Notes: a model not told the origin generated them from the letters alone. 64,000 nt of DNA from RGIG5612 sp045600845 (GCA_045600845.1 JAZRYR010000026.1:27936-91935), one strand, 5' to 3'; positions 7,962 to 18,243 are shown, numbered from the stretch's first letter. Translations and numbers: made by a program.

Positions 7962-10553
7962 TCAGCAAAGTTCTTTCAAATGATACAGAATATTCAAAGC
8001 TTCAATTGGTGATATTTTATCTACATCCAGCGATTTTATATACTCTTCCGCCTCACTGGATTTATCAATTACCTGCTCCATTCCTGCTTCCTTAACCACC
8101 GAAAGCTTTTTATCCGATTCCCTAAACGTTATATCTGCACTACCTAACTGGCTTACAATCTTCTGGGCACGTTTTGTGATAGAGGATGGAACACCTGCCA
8201 AAGCAGCAACCTGGATACCGTAGCTCTTGTCGGCACCGCCACGAATAATCTTTCTCAGGAAAATAATATCATCCCCCTGCTCTTTGACACTGATACAATA
8301 ATTCTTTACCCCATCTATTCTTCCTTCCAGTTCCGTTAATTCATGATAATGGGTGGAAAAGAAGGTTTTTGCCCCACATTTTTCCTTATCGGCAATAAAT
8401 TCCACAACCGCCCAGGCAATACTCAAGCCATCATAAGTAGAAGTTCCTCTTCCGATTTCATCCAGAATTACCAAGGAATCCGCGGTTGCATTTCTTAAAA
8501 TATTCGCAACTTCCGTCATTTCCACCATAAAGGTACTTTGTCCGGATGCAAGGTCATCGGAAGCTCCGACTCGGGTAAATATCCGATCACAAGTACAGAT
8601 ATTCGCATAAGAAGCCGGCACAAAACTTCCCACACTTGCCATTAAAACGATCAACGCAAGCTGCCGCATATAAGTAGATTTTCCAGCCATATTCGGGCCG
8701 GTAATAATACTGACACGGTTCTCCTCATTATCGCTATAAGTATCATTTGGAATGAATAAGCCTTCCGACATCACTTTTTCCACAACTGGATGCCTGCCGT
8801 CTTTAATATCAATAATTCCCTGATCATTAATTTCCGGTCTTACATATTTATTCTGTTCCGCAACATAAGCTAAGGACGCATAAGCATCGATCTGGGCAAT
8901 GACCGAAGCCGTTTTCTGGATTCGTTTTACTTCGTTATTGATCTGGTCACGGATATCACTGAAAAGATCATATTCTAACGCAAAGAGCTTTTCTTCTGCG
9001 CCCAAAATCAGATCTTCCAGTTCTTTTAACTCATCCGTAATATAACGTTCTGCATTCACCAAAGTCTGTTTCCGGATATAACGCTCCGGTACTTTATCTT
9101 TAAAGGTATTGGTTACTTCAATATAGTAGCCAAATACTTTATTAAACTTAATTTTCAGGGTCTTAATACCCGTAGCTTCCCGTTCTTTTTCTTCAATCTG
9201 AGCCAGCCAGTTTTTTCCTTCAAATTTCGATTTTCTTAAAGTATCAATCTGTTCCGAATATCCTTCTTTAATGATTCCACCATCTTTAATGGCCAAAGGA
9301 GGATCTTCCACAATGGATCTGTCAATCAGCTGGGCGATATCTTCCAGACAGTCCAGTTCCTGATACAGCTCCTGCAGCAGAACACTATCATAATGACTCA
9401 AAGAATATTTAATCGCCGGAAGCATCTGAAGAGAACTTTTAAAAGCAATCAAGTCTCTCGGATTCGCTGATTTATAAGAAATCTTCGCCAGAAGTCTTTC
9501 CAGATCATAAATCGGACTTAAATATTCACGTAATTCATCACGATCAATCAAAGAACGGTTTAACTGCGCTACTGCGTCCTGACGAGCCTTGATTTCCGTT
9601 ATATCAATCAATGGCTGCTCAATAAAGAAACGGAGGCGTCTCGCTCCCATGGCGGTTTTGGTTTTATCCAATACCCAAAGCAGACTTCCCTTCTTATTCT
9701 TTTCGCGCATGGTTTCTGTTAATTCCAGGTTTCTTCTGGTCGCAGAATCCACAACCATATATTTGCTGGTAGAATAAGTCGTCAGTTTATTTAAGAAACT
9801 CAAGTTGTTTTTCTGGGTATCATAAAGATATAAAAGCAAAGCCCCAACGCAAGGAATACAGCCTGGAAAATCATTTAATCCCAGTCCGCTCAGATCCATC
9901 ACATTAAAATGCTTCTTAATTGTTTCAATGCACTCCTGCTGACTAAAATAGGAATCTTCCAACGTATACAAAGTAATTCCTAATTTATCTTTCAAAAACG
10001 CAATATTAACCGGGGACATGCCAAAAGCCTTGTTGGATATAATTTCTGCAACAGGGAATTTGTTGATTTCGTCCATTAAACCGCTGTCGGAATCCACGGT
10101 AGTTGCATAAAAATTTCCGGTAGTGATGTCCACAAAAGAAATTCCATAAAAATCCGGTGTATAATAAACACACATCAGATAATTATTCTTGTCTTCATCC
10201 AGAGCCAGATTGTTCGTATTGGTACCAGGTGTAACGACTTTTATTACATCACGTTTTACAATTCCTTTTGCCAGTTTCGGGTCTTCTAACTGTTCCGCAA
10301 TCGCAACTTTGTATCCTTTCGAAACAAGTTTATTGATATAAACATCAACCGCATGAAACGGAACTCCACACATCGGTGCCCGTTCTTCTAGTCCACAATC
10401 TTTTCCTGTTAAAGTTATTTCCAGTTCTTTCGATCCTACTAATGCATCATCAAAAAACAGTTCGTAAAAATCACCTAACCGATAAAAAAGAATGCAGTCA
10501 CTATATGCTTTTTTCGTCTCAAGATACTGAGACATCATAGGAGATAATGCCAT
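7962..10553 (-). CDS. mutS: DNA mismatch repair protein MutS
   Basis: 863 residues, full length. The N-terminal mismatch-recognition domain carries FYRLGDFYELFFDDA (the Phe-x-Glu reading motif); connector, lever and clamp follow. The ATPase domain has TGPNMAGKSTYMRQ (Walker A), DEIGRGTSTYDG (Walker B region) and the FSTHYHELTE signature. A C-terminal tail follows the ATPase. miaB lies one base upstream and mutL follows, one transcription unit. Nothing is missing. Confidence 0.98.
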   Translation of the reverse strand: MALSPMMSQYLETKKAYSDCILFYRLGDFYELFFDDALVGSKELEITLTGKDCGLEERAPMCGVPFHAVDVYINKLVSKGYKVAIAEQLEDPKLAKGIVKRDVIKVVTPGTNTNNLALDEDKNNYLMCVYYTPDFYGISFVDITTGNFYATTVDSDSGLMDEINKFPVAEIISNKAFGMSPVNIAFLKDKLGITLYTLEDSYFSQQECIETIKKHFNVMDLSGLGLNDFPGCIPCVGALLLYLYDTQKNNLSFLNKLTTYSTSKYMVVDSATRRNLELTETMREKNKKGSLLWVLDKTKTAMGARRLRFFIEQPLIDITEIKARQDAVAQLNRSLIDRDELREYLSPIYDLERLLAKISYKSANPRDLIAFKSSLQMLPAIKYSLSHYDSVLLQELYQELDCLEDIAQLIDRSIVEDPPLAIKDGGIIKEGYSEQIDTLRKSKFEGKNWLAQIEEKEREATGIKTLKIKFNKVFGYYIEVTNTFKDKVPERYIRKQTLVNAERYITDELKELEDLILGAEEKLFALEYDLFSDIRDQINNEVKRIQKTASVIAQIDAYASLAYVAEQNKYVRPEINDQGIIDIKDGRHPVVEKVMSEGLFIPNDTYSDNEENRVSIITGPNMAGKSTYMRQLALIVLMASVGSFVPASYANICTCDRIFTRVGASDDLASGQSTFMVEMTEVANILRNATADSLVILDEIGRGTSTYDGLSIAWAVVEFIADKEKCGAKTFFSTHYHELTELEGRIDGVKNYCISVKEQGDDIIFLRKIIRGGADKSYGIQVAALAGVPSSITKRAQKIVSQLGSADITFRESDKKLSVVKEAGMEQVIDKSSEAEEYIKSLDVDKISPIEALNILYHLKELC

Positions 10554-10554
10554 T

Positions 10555-11985
10555 TTATTCCATTAAGGATCCCATATAATAGAATCCCTTTGCCTCCGTT
10601 AACCGGACCGGAACAATCTTTCCAATCAGGTCTTTATTTCCTTCAAAATGTACTACACTATTATTACTGAGTCTTCCACTGAGATATTTTGGGTCCTTTG
10701 GATTTACCTCTTCTACCAAAGCTTCCCCAACGGTTCCTTCATATTTCATGGTCTGCTCTTTTCCTACTTCCGTTACCAGCTCCAATAAACGGTTAAAACG
10801 GTCATTTACGACATCCTTTGGAACCTGGTTCGGCATGGCTGCCGCTTTGGTACCCGTACGCTTGGAATAGATAAAAGTAAATGCACTGTCAAATTGCGCT
10901 TTCTTCACCACATCCAAGGTCTCTAAGAAATCTTCTTCCGTCTCCCCAGGGAACCCCACGATAATATCTGTGGTAATTGCCACTCCTTCAATATTGGAAC
11001 GGATTTTTTCTACCAGTTTCAGATAATCTTCTTTTGTATATCTACGGTTCATTTCTTTTAAGATTACAGAACTTCCGGACTGTAACGGCAGATGTATATG
11101 ACGGGCAATCTTTGGAGTATTTTTAATGACTTCAATCAGCTCATCCGATAAATCCTTTGGATGGGAAGTCATAAAACGGATTCTCTGTATTTTTTCAATT
11201 TTTGCAACATCCGAAAGAAGCTCCGGGAACCCATAAGCATAAGAATTTACATTCTGTCCTAAAAGCATGACTTCTGTTACACCATCGTCTGCCAGTCGTT
11301 GAATCTCATCCAGAATATCCGCCTTATCACGGCTTCTTTCCCGTCCACGGACATAAGGCACAATACAGTAACTGCAGAAATTATTGCAGCCATACATAAT
11401 ATTTACGCCGCTTTTGAAGGCAAACTTCCGCTCGGAAGGAAGATTTTCAACAATTTTATCCGTCCCATCTAAAATCCGGATCTGCATGGACTGCTCAGCA
11501 AAATGCAGGAATAATAATTCCGCTAATTGATAGATATTATGGGTTCCAAAAATGATATTTACATGACGATAGCTTTTACGAATTTTATCCACAACTTCTT
11601 TTTCCTGCATCATACAGCCGCAAAGAGCAATCACCATGTCTTTATTTTTATCCTTCGAGCTCTTTAAAACTCCCAATCTGCCATAAACACGGACATTGGC
11701 ATGTTCCCGCACCGTACAGGTATTGTACAGCACAAAATCCGAATCTTCGCTGGCACTTTCTTCATAGCCGATTTCTTTTAAGATCCCCAGGAGTTTTTCC
11801 GAATCTTTTGCATTCATCTGACAGCCAAAGGTATTGACACAGGCCGTAAGTTTCCGTCCCTTTTCTTTCTCCAGAACCTGAAGAATCTGCCGGCAGATAT
11901 GAACAAAATAAAATTGTCTTTCCGGCTCTTCTTCCGGAGCATTTTTTAATATGGTATTTTTCTCTTCTTCTGTAAAACTAATCAT
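10555..11985 (-). CDS. miaB: tRNA-2-methylthio-N6-dimethylallyladenosine synthase
   Basis: 476 residues. It begins with about 40 residues of helical extension, then the UPF0004 domain (NTFGCQMNAKDSE, NTCTVREHA, GCMMQE, three cysteines for the auxiliary Fe-S cluster). The radical-SAM motif is YGCNNFCSYCIVPYVRGRE, followed by VMLLGQNVNSY and a C-terminal TRAM domain. The enzyme methylthiolates i6A37 in tRNA. It overlaps the upstream unknown gene by one base. RimO, its paralogue, is at 23897-25228. Confidence 0.97.
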   Translation of the reverse strand: MISFTEEEKNTILKNAPEEEPERQFYFVHICRQILQVLEKEKGRKLTACVNTFGCQMNAKDSEKLLGILKEIGYEESASEDSDFVLYNTCTVREHANVRVYGRLGVLKSSKDKNKDMVIALCGCMMQEKEVVDKIRKSYRHVNIIFGTHNIYQLAELLFLHFAEQSMQIRILDGTDKIVENLPSERKFAFKSGVNIMYGCNNFCSYCIVPYVRGRERSRDKADILDEIQRLADDGVTEVMLLGQNVNSYAYGFPELLSDVAKIEKIQRIRFMTSHPKDLSDELIEVIKNTPKIARHIHLPLQSGSSVILKEMNRRYTKEDYLKLVEKIRSNIEGVAITTDIIVGFPGETEEDFLETLDVVKKAQFDSAFTFIYSKRTGTKAAAMPNQVPKDVVNDRFNRLLELVTEVGKEQTMKYEGTVGEALVEEVNPKDPKYLSGRLSNNSVVHFEGNKDLIGKIVPVRLTEAKGFYYMGSLME

Positions 11986-13142
11986 TATTCCACGTATAAG
12001 TAATAATCTTCTCCGTTATTGATTCCTGCAATAAAGGTTGCTTTTTCATTAAATACTACATCCATTCTAGGATAGTTATATATTCTCATGTGGGAATTCC
12101 TACCTAGTTTGTTGGTACAAATAAACAGTTTTCCAATAATATCCAAAAAAATATCATCGTAAAAGGAAATGTCATTTTCTGCGGTTTTCATGTTAATGAA
12201 CTCATAACTGTCCTGCGTATTCTGTCTCACGTAAGGGTCATTATTCACCACATAGGAAATCCTCAGGTCTTGTTCCTTCAGGTCGGAAATCTTTACCGTG
12301 TATTTTTCTCCGGTCACATAATTGAGAAACAGACATTCCGACTGTTTGACATTCATATCCACCACATTGTAATAGATATACTCGTCTTTTACTTCCGGTT
12401 TCAGAATATATTTATCGTAATAAGTGGTAGTCAAAGGCTCCATGTCGATATTGCCAAGCTGCAGCATGATGTCTGAAAGAAATTTTTTACTGGTCGTCCG
12501 ATAAACACTTTCAATCAGCGCTTCATTCTGAGAAGCGTAGTTGAGCCTGGAATCTTCCAGAAAGGAAAAGCCCGTTTTTATCAGAATTTCCGTATCATTT
12601 AAAGGAAGGATGGTATTGATTCCGTTATTGTTCAGATTTTCTTCGATAATCGGAATCGGTTCATCTAATTCCCCCGAGTATAAGGTCTGGGTAAAGATTA
12701 TGTTACCCATTAATTTATCTGCCTCCGAATTGCTGACGACTTCCGTCTGAACCAGAACATTGGTACTGTTCAGAATGAAGGCTCGGATGACTTTATCCGA
12801 GGTCAGACAATCTGCTGTTTCATTAAAAGAACATAGGATTGCCGTCTTTTTCGTAGTCAAATGATAAGAACGTATTTTTATTTCTATCTTGTCCTCTTCC
12901 AGATTTCGGTAAGTGGCATAATAGACTTCCTCACACGGCTTATAGGCAACATAAAGCTTGACAAAAACGACTTTCTCGACCTCCGGAAGCAGTTCTTCCA
13001 TCGTATTGGCAACAGGATCAAAAAGGCAGATTCTCAATAGATCCACCGGCTTCTTATCCTGGTAATACAATTCAAGAATATAATCTCCCCGAACTGCCAG
13101 ATCATATAAATAACCATCTTTTTTCAGAATATTGATATTCAT
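11985..13142 (-). CDS. Unknown protein, beta-rich, in miaB operon
   Basis: 385 residues, not recognised. It has no signal peptide, no membrane segment and no metal or nucleotide motif. The sequence alternates short hydrophobic strands with polar turns and tyrosine-rich segments (YYATYRN, EYIYYNVVDMN, GEDYYLYVE), which suggests an all-beta fold such as a propeller; this is inference. The ATG has an AAGG four bases after the preceding gene's stop. It is tightly packed between an FAD-dependent dehydrogenase and miaB (1-bp overlap), so it is expressed, but nothing ties it to tRNA modification. Confidence 0.8.
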   Translation of the reverse strand: MNINILKKDGYLYDLAVRGDYILELYYQDKKPVDLLRICLFDPVANTMEELLPEVEKVVFVKLYVAYKPCEEVYYATYRNLEEDKIEIKIRSYHLTTKKTAILCSFNETADCLTSDKVIRAFILNSTNVLVQTEVVSNSEADKLMGNIIFTQTLYSGELDEPIPIIEENLNNNGINTILPLNDTEILIKTGFSFLEDSRLNYASQNEALIESVYRTTSKKFLSDIMLQLGNIDMEPLTTTYYDKYILKPEVKDEYIYYNVVDMNVKQSECLFLNYVTGEKYTVKISDLKEQDLRISYVVNNDPYVRQNTQDSYEFINMKTAENDISFYDDIFLDIIGKLFICTNKLGRNSHMRIYNYPRMDVVFNEKATFIAGINNGEDYYLYVE

Positions 13143-13145
13143 GTT

Positions 13146-14777
13146 TTATGCCTTATATCTGCTATATATTTCTTCAAATACTTTGATTCCATCCATTGCA
13201 GCACTGGTAATGCCACCAGCATAGCCGGCACCTTCTCCACATGGGAAAATTCCTTTTATATTGCTTTCAAAATGGGCATCCCGAAGAATGCGGACCGGAG
13301 ATGAAGTACGACTTTCCACTGCAGATAAAACAGCATCCGGATCTGCATAATCTTTTATCACTCTATTAAAAATACCAAAAGCTTCCTTCAGGGAATCACA
13401 GACAAATTCCGGAAGGATTTTGTTAATATCCGCAAAGGAACGGTTTCCTTTACTGCTTGGATAGATACTTCCAAATCGAACAGAAGGTTTCCCTTCTATA
13501 AAATCGCCCATCAACTGAACCGGAATTCGTCCCTTTCCAAAAGTATATGCATTCTTTTCCAGAATTCTCTGGAACTCAATCCCTGCCAGCGGATGCTCAG
13601 ACGGGAAGTCCTCCGGAGTAATATTCACGATAATTGCGGAATTGGCATTTTCCCCATCCCGGTTGGAATAACTCATTCCGTTCACACAGACATGACCATT
13701 TTCGGAAGATGAATTTACAACATATCCTCCCGGACACATACAGAAGGAATAGACGTTCCGCCCCTTGGAGGTTTTCGTTGCAAGTTTATAATCCGCAACA
13801 GGAAGAGCATCTCCATAGATTTCCCGGTAATTCTCACCGTATTGAGCCTTATTAATTTTCTCTTGGGAATGTTCTACACGGACACCGACCGCAAAAGCTT
13901 TCTGCTCCATAGAAAGGCCGTGACCATAGAGGCTTTTAAAAGTATCTCTGGCAGAATGACCAATGGCCAAAACCAGATTATTACAGTCAACTTCCATCGT
14001 ATGCGAGTGCCCATTCATCATGGATTCCAGCTTGATGCTGTCCAGGATTCCGTTGCTTGCAGAAAAACCGATTAATTTCGTGTTAAAAACAACTTCTCCA
14101 CCATTTTGAATAATTTTTTTTCGCATGTTCTTGACAATCTTACACAGAACATCCGTGCCCAGATGAGGCTTATTCACATATAATATTTCTTCCGAAGCAC
14201 CATTTTCTACAAAGGTCTTAAGAACCAGATGGTTTCTGCCCTTTGGATCATTAACGCCGGTAGCCAGTTTTCCATCGGAAAAGGTTCCTGCGCCGCCTTC
14301 TCCAAACTGGATATTGCAATTTTCATTTAATGGAGACTCTTCATTCCAGAATTTCTGCACCATTTCCGTCCGTTTATCGACATTATCACCCCGCTCTATC
14401 AGAATTGGTTTGTAACCATATTCCGAAAGGAAATAAGCAGCAAAAAGACCCGCCGGTCCACTACCGATAACGTAAGGACGCACGTTCATGGAAAGATTTC
14501 CTTGTTCCGGAAGGATATATTGCTTTTCCTGTTTTTGGCTGATGGTTTTACTCTTTTTGCATGCCTCAAGAACTTCTTTTTCGTTTGTAACATCAACATC
14601 AATAACATAGTTGAAAGTAATGTTCGATTTGTTCCGGGCATCTAAAGATCTTTTGACGATGGTATACTTGATCGAGCAAATGGCATTCTCATCTACTCGA
14701 AGTTTTCTGCAGATAGCAGACTCTAAATCCGCCTGTGAATGTAATACGGGTAATTGAATTTGACTGATCCGAATCAT
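13146..14777 (-). CDS. FAD-dependent dehydrogenase (COG2509-type)
   Basis: 543 residues. An N-terminal domain of about 100 residues with conserved K/R (VKRSLDARNK) precedes the dinucleotide fold VIGSGPAGLFAAYFLSEYG near residue 108 with the ribose-binding acid in LIERGDNVDKR. Then come EGGAGTFSDGKL, AIGHSARDTF and CMCPGGYVVNSSSE; the C-terminus has the second FAD contact (PCGEGAGYAGGITSAAMDG). The substrate of this family is unknown. A TTGTTT-N16-TAAAAT promoter lies upstream, so it may head the run through sepF. Confidence 0.88.
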   Translation of the reverse strand: MIRISQIQLPVLHSQADLESAICRKLRVDENAICSIKYTIVKRSLDARNKSNITFNYVIDVDVTNEKEVLEACKKSKTISQKQEKQYILPEQGNLSMNVRPYVIGSGPAGLFAAYFLSEYGYKPILIERGDNVDKRTEMVQKFWNEESPLNENCNIQFGEGGAGTFSDGKLATGVNDPKGRNHLVLKTFVENGASEEILYVNKPHLGTDVLCKIVKNMRKKIIQNGGEVVFNTKLIGFSASNGILDSIKLESMMNGHSHTMEVDCNNLVLAIGHSARDTFKSLYGHGLSMEQKAFAVGVRVEHSQEKINKAQYGENYREIYGDALPVADYKLATKTSKGRNVYSFCMCPGGYVVNSSSENGHVCVNGMSYSNRDGENANSAIIVNITPEDFPSEHPLAGIEFQRILEKNAYTFGKGRIPVQLMGDFIEGKPSVRFGSIYPSSKGNRSFADINKILPEFVCDSLKEAFGIFNRVIKDYADPDAVLSAVESRTSSPVRILRDAHFESNIKGIFPCGEGAGYAGGITSAAMDGIKVFEEIYSRYKA

Positions 14778-14815
14778 AATTATTGATTAAGAATCCTTTC
14801 TATTAATTTTTCTAT

Positions 14816-14843
14816 ATTTTAACATATCTCATAAAATAAACAA
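14816..14843 (-). promoter_or_regulatory. Candidate promoter of the 14777 operon
   Basis: On the minus strand TTGTTT (14838-14843), 16-bp spacer and TAAAAT (14816-14821), in the 86-bp gap after the HI0933-like gene. An AAAGG ribosome-binding site precedes the ATG at 14777. It would drive the flavoprotein, the unknown gene, miaB, mutS, mutL and beyond. Confidence 0.45.
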
Positions 14844-14863
14844 TACTCACTTCTCCTTACGGA

Positions 14864-16078
14864 TTACCATTTATCTATACCAGCCACACAGGCGGCCGTC
14901 GGCCATGCCCATTGCAGGTTATAACCACCGCAAATGCCGTTAATATCCATTATTTCCCCAGTGAAGTACAAGTCTTCAATGAAACGGGATTCGCAGGATT
15001 CCGGCCGGATTTCGTCCGCAGATACGCCTCCCGCAGTTACCTGGGACTCGGCAAAAGAACATAAGTCCACCGGATGAATTTTAAATCCTTTAATGATATT
15101 GGACAGACAGATTGCCCATTCCTCTTTTGATACTTTTTTACAGTTATTCTTAAGTTCTTTTTGCAAAACATTATCCAGTTTTTTATTAAGGACACCTAAA
15201 AGATAATTCTCTTTTTTTCGGGAGAGGAAGGCTGTCAGTTCCTCTTTTGGGATTTCCGGCAACAGGTCAATTTTGATCAAAGGACGTTTTCCTGCCTTCA
15301 GCATTCTCCCTAAAACGTTCGACATCTGAAATGCCGGAATACCGGAAATACCATAATCATTAAACTGAAGATTACCGGATACCTCCATCAACACAGCACC
15401 TTTTTCATCAAATAAACTGATTTTGGAATCATTTCTGACGCCGGATAGCTCTTTAAAAAATGTATCGGAGCATTTAATGCCACACAAAGAAGGAATTGGC
15501 TTTATGATTGTATGTCCGAAAGCCTTAGCAATTTCATATCCGCTACCGTCAGATCCCGTTTTCGGAGCGCTCATTCCACCCGTTGCCAAGACTAATCTGT
15601 TGCAGGAATACTCATCATCGATAAAGAAACTTTTCCCCTTTTTTATGACTTTAACCGGCTGGTAGTTCAACAGAAATTCTACGCCAAGTTTTTCACATTG
15701 GAATCTCAAGGCATCCAAAATAGAAGAAGCCTGTTCGCTTCTCGGATAAATGTAACCGTTTTTGTTTTCACATAAAATGCCGAGGCTATTAAAAAAAGCG
15801 ATGGTATCATCCGCATCAAAATTACGGAGAACCGTTTCAGCAAATTCTTTATTTTCCAAAGGATAATATGGATAAATCCCTTCCGGATTAGAGTCAAACA
15901 AATCTACCTTACAGTAAGTGTTTGTAAGATTGCATTTTCCATTTCCGGTAGAAAGAATCTTTTTCCCGACACGATCCTTATGTTCAATTACTAGAACGGA
16001 ATTATTCTCTTTTTTAGACATTATGGCGGTGCATAAACCAGATGCACCGCCACCAATAATAATTATATCGTATTTCAT
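14864..16078 (-). CDS. HI0933/BaiN family NAD(P)/FAD-dependent oxidoreductase
   Basis: 404 residues. The N-terminal FAD motif IIGGGASGLCTAIMSKKE is followed by VGKKILSTGNGKCNLTN, a family hallmark, then an inserted helical domain, LVLATGGMSAPKTGSDGSGY, and the C-terminal AGGVSADEI and FTGEIMDINGICGGYNLQWAW. The physiological substrate of most members is unknown; BaiN acts in bile-acid dehydroxylation, but this sequence alone does not show that role here. It starts 6 bp after the EF-G-like stop without a good ribosome-binding site, so coupling is likely. Confidence 0.9.
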   Translation of the reverse strand: MKYDIIIIGGGASGLCTAIMSKKENNSVLVIEHKDRVGKKILSTGNGKCNLTNTYCKVDLFDSNPEGIYPYYPLENKEFAETVLRNFDADDTIAFFNSLGILCENKNGYIYPRSEQASSILDALRFQCEKLGVEFLLNYQPVKVIKKGKSFFIDDEYSCNRLVLATGGMSAPKTGSDGSGYEIAKAFGHTIIKPIPSLCGIKCSDTFFKELSGVRNDSKISLFDEKGAVLMEVSGNLQFNDYGISGIPAFQMSNVLGRMLKAGKRPLIKIDLLPEIPKEELTAFLSRKKENYLLGVLNKKLDNVLQKELKNNCKKVSKEEWAICLSNIIKGFKIHPVDLCSFAESQVTAGGVSADEIRPESCESRFIEDLYFTGEIMDINGICGGYNLQWAWPTAACVAGIDKW

Positions 16079-16084
16079 TAAATA

Positions 16085-18172
16085 TTATTCTTCGTCGTCT
16101 GTATGACGATTTGCAACTTCTCTTTCCTGAACATCTGAAGGAGCCTGCTCATAACGAGAGAATTCATATTCGAAATCACCAAATCCGCCTGTCATAGAAC
16201 GAAGGATTGTGCCATAACCAAAGAGTTCAGACTGTGGAATGTCTGCTTCGATGCAGGTAACACCACTTGAAACAGGGTTGGAACCAAGTACACGGCCTCT
16301 TCTCTTATTTAAGTCACCCATAACATCACCGGTGAATCTATCCGGGATCGTAACTTTCAGGCTGGCGATAGGCTCTAATAATACCGGGCCAGCTTCCATG
16401 AAGCCTTTCTTGAATGCAAGGATGGTAGCCATCTTGAATGACATTTCATTAGAGTCTACTGGATGGTAAGATCCATCATATAAGGTAGCCTTAACACCAA
16501 CTACTGGATAGTTCGCAAGAGGTCCCTTCTGAACGCAGTCCTGAAGACCTTTTTCAACTGCTGGGAAGAAGTTCTTAGGAACGCTACCACCAACAACCTC
16601 TTCTGTAAATTCATAAGGTTTTGTTGTGTCGCCAGAAGGAGCGAATCTCATTCTTACGTCACCATACTGTCCATGTCCACCAGACTGTTTCTTATGTTTA
16701 CCCTGAACATCTGATGTCTTCTTGATAGTCTCACGGAATGCGAAAGCAGGTTTTTCAAGCTGAACATCAACTTTGTATTTTTCTTTCATTTTAGAAACGA
16801 TAACATCCAGCTGCTGATCGCCAATACCGTAAATAAGTGACTGATGGTTTTCTTCGTCTGCTACAACCTTCAGAGTCTGATCTTCTGCACATAATTTCTG
16901 AAGTGCCTGCTGGATCTTATCTTCTTCGCCTTTATTAACAGCGCTGTATTTCATGTAGGTATAAGGTTTAGCCATGTCAAATTTATCAAGAACGATTGGA
17001 GTTTCTTTCTTGGATAATGTATCGCCGGTCTTAGCCAGGTCTAATTTACCGATAGCACCGATATCGCCAGACTGGATTTCTTTTACTTCTTCGAAGTTTT
17101 TACCGCGCATTACATATAATTTGGATAATTTCTCGCTCTCATCTGTAGCACCATTGAATACCTGGTCATCAGAATGAAGAACGCCGGAATATACCTTAAC
17201 TAAGGAATATTTACCGATAAACGGGTCAACGATGGTCTTAAATACATAAGCTGCCAGAGGAGAATCTTCTTTGCACTCTGCATCAAAAGCTTCGTCAGTT
17301 TTAACGTTCTTTCCAGATTTCTTTACAGGGCTCATATCCGGAGCTGGGAAGAAGTCAGCTACAGCCTCAAGAACTGTTCTTGGTCCAAAGTTCTTTGTAG
17401 ATGCACCAACAAGTACAGGAACCATATCACCTTCAGAAACGGCCTGTTTCAAAGCGGAGGCGATTTCTTCTTTTGTAAATTCTTCACCACCGAAGTATTT
17501 ATCCATGAACTCTTCACTGGTTTCAGCTACATGTTCCATAATCTCTTCTTTTGTAGAAGCAACTTCATCTGCAAGATCGCCAGGAACATCGGCTTTATCA
17601 CATTTTCCGTCTGCTTTATATTTCATTCCTTCTTCAGACATAACATCAGCATAACCTACCAGAGCTCCGCCTTCTTTGATTGGAAGCTGGAATGCTGCTA
17701 TTTTATTACCAAAAGAATCTTTTAAAGCAGCTAAAACACCGTTGAAATCAGCATTTGCATCATCCATACCGGAAATGTAGATCATACGAGGAATATTGTA
17801 TTTCTCACAATAATTCCATGCTTTATGAGCACCAACTTCAATACCGCTCTTTGCATTTACTACGATAACTGCGGAATCAGCAACAGAGATACCTTCCTGA
17901 GTTGCACCAACAAAATCGAAGTAACCAGGAGTATCCAGTACATTAATCTTTAATCCATTGAATTCAATAGGAATAACCGTTGTACTGATAGAAAACTGTC
18001 TTTTCTGCTCTTCTTTATCAAAATCGCTGATTGTATTGCCGTCAGCAATATTACCCATTCTATTTGTAATACCTGTTGTTAAAGCAAAAGCTTCAGCTAA
18101 TGTAGATTTTCCAGAACCGCCATGACCTAAAAGAACGACGTTTCTGACTTTGTCTGTCTTATAAACATTCAT
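16085..18172 (-). CDS. EF-G-like translational GTPase with altered NKxD motif
   Basis: 695 residues with the five-domain EF-G layout. G1 is GHGGSGKST, G3 DTPGYFDF; domain IV contains SGGHGQYGDVRM and the C-terminus a typical domain V. The base-recognition motif NKxD is replaced by SGMD (in MIYISGMDDANADF), losing the usual Asn and Lys. It therefore looks like an EF-G paralogue of the EF-G2 type rather than the main fusA, which normally sits in the str operon. The ATG has a GGAGG site. Its role may be a specialised elongation or recycling step; that is inference. Confidence 0.85.
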   Translation of the reverse strand: MNVYKTDKVRNVVLLGHGGSGKSTLAEAFALTTGITNRMGNIADGNTISDFDKEEQKRQFSISTTVIPIEFNGLKINVLDTPGYFDFVGATQEGISVADSAVIVVNAKSGIEVGAHKAWNYCEKYNIPRMIYISGMDDANADFNGVLAALKDSFGNKIAAFQLPIKEGGALVGYADVMSEEGMKYKADGKCDKADVPGDLADEVASTKEEIMEHVAETSEEFMDKYFGGEEFTKEEIASALKQAVSEGDMVPVLVGASTKNFGPRTVLEAVADFFPAPDMSPVKKSGKNVKTDEAFDAECKEDSPLAAYVFKTIVDPFIGKYSLVKVYSGVLHSDDQVFNGATDESEKLSKLYVMRGKNFEEVKEIQSGDIGAIGKLDLAKTGDTLSKKETPIVLDKFDMAKPYTYMKYSAVNKGEEDKIQQALQKLCAEDQTLKVVADEENHQSLIYGIGDQQLDVIVSKMKEKYKVDVQLEKPAFAFRETIKKTSDVQGKHKKQSGGHGQYGDVRMRFAPSGDTTKPYEFTEEVVGGSVPKNFFPAVEKGLQDCVQKGPLANYPVVGVKATLYDGSYHPVDSNEMSFKMATILAFKKGFMEAGPVLLEPIASLKVTIPDRFTGDVMGDLNKRRGRVLGSNPVSSGVTCIEADIPQSELFGYGTILRSMTGGFGDFEYEFSRYEQAPSDVQEREVANRHTDDEE

Positions 18173-18214
18173 ATGAAAATACCTCCAATAGTTTTTTCTA
18201 AACCGTACAGAGTT

Positions 18215-18243
18215 AGTTTACTAAAATAAGCCTTTATTTACAA
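18215..18243 (-). promoter_or_regulatory. Candidate promoter of EF-G-like gene
   Basis: Minus strand TTGTAA (18238-18243), 17-bp spacer, TAAACT (18215-18220). It lies 43 bp upstream of the ATG at 18172 with a GGAGG site between. Confidence 0.45.

Noticed and set aside
16085..18172. Ribosome-protection tetracycline resistance (TetM-like)
   Set aside because: Length and domain IV (SGGHGQYGDV) fit EF-G; no other resistance context. The altered NKxD also argues for an EF-G2-type protein.
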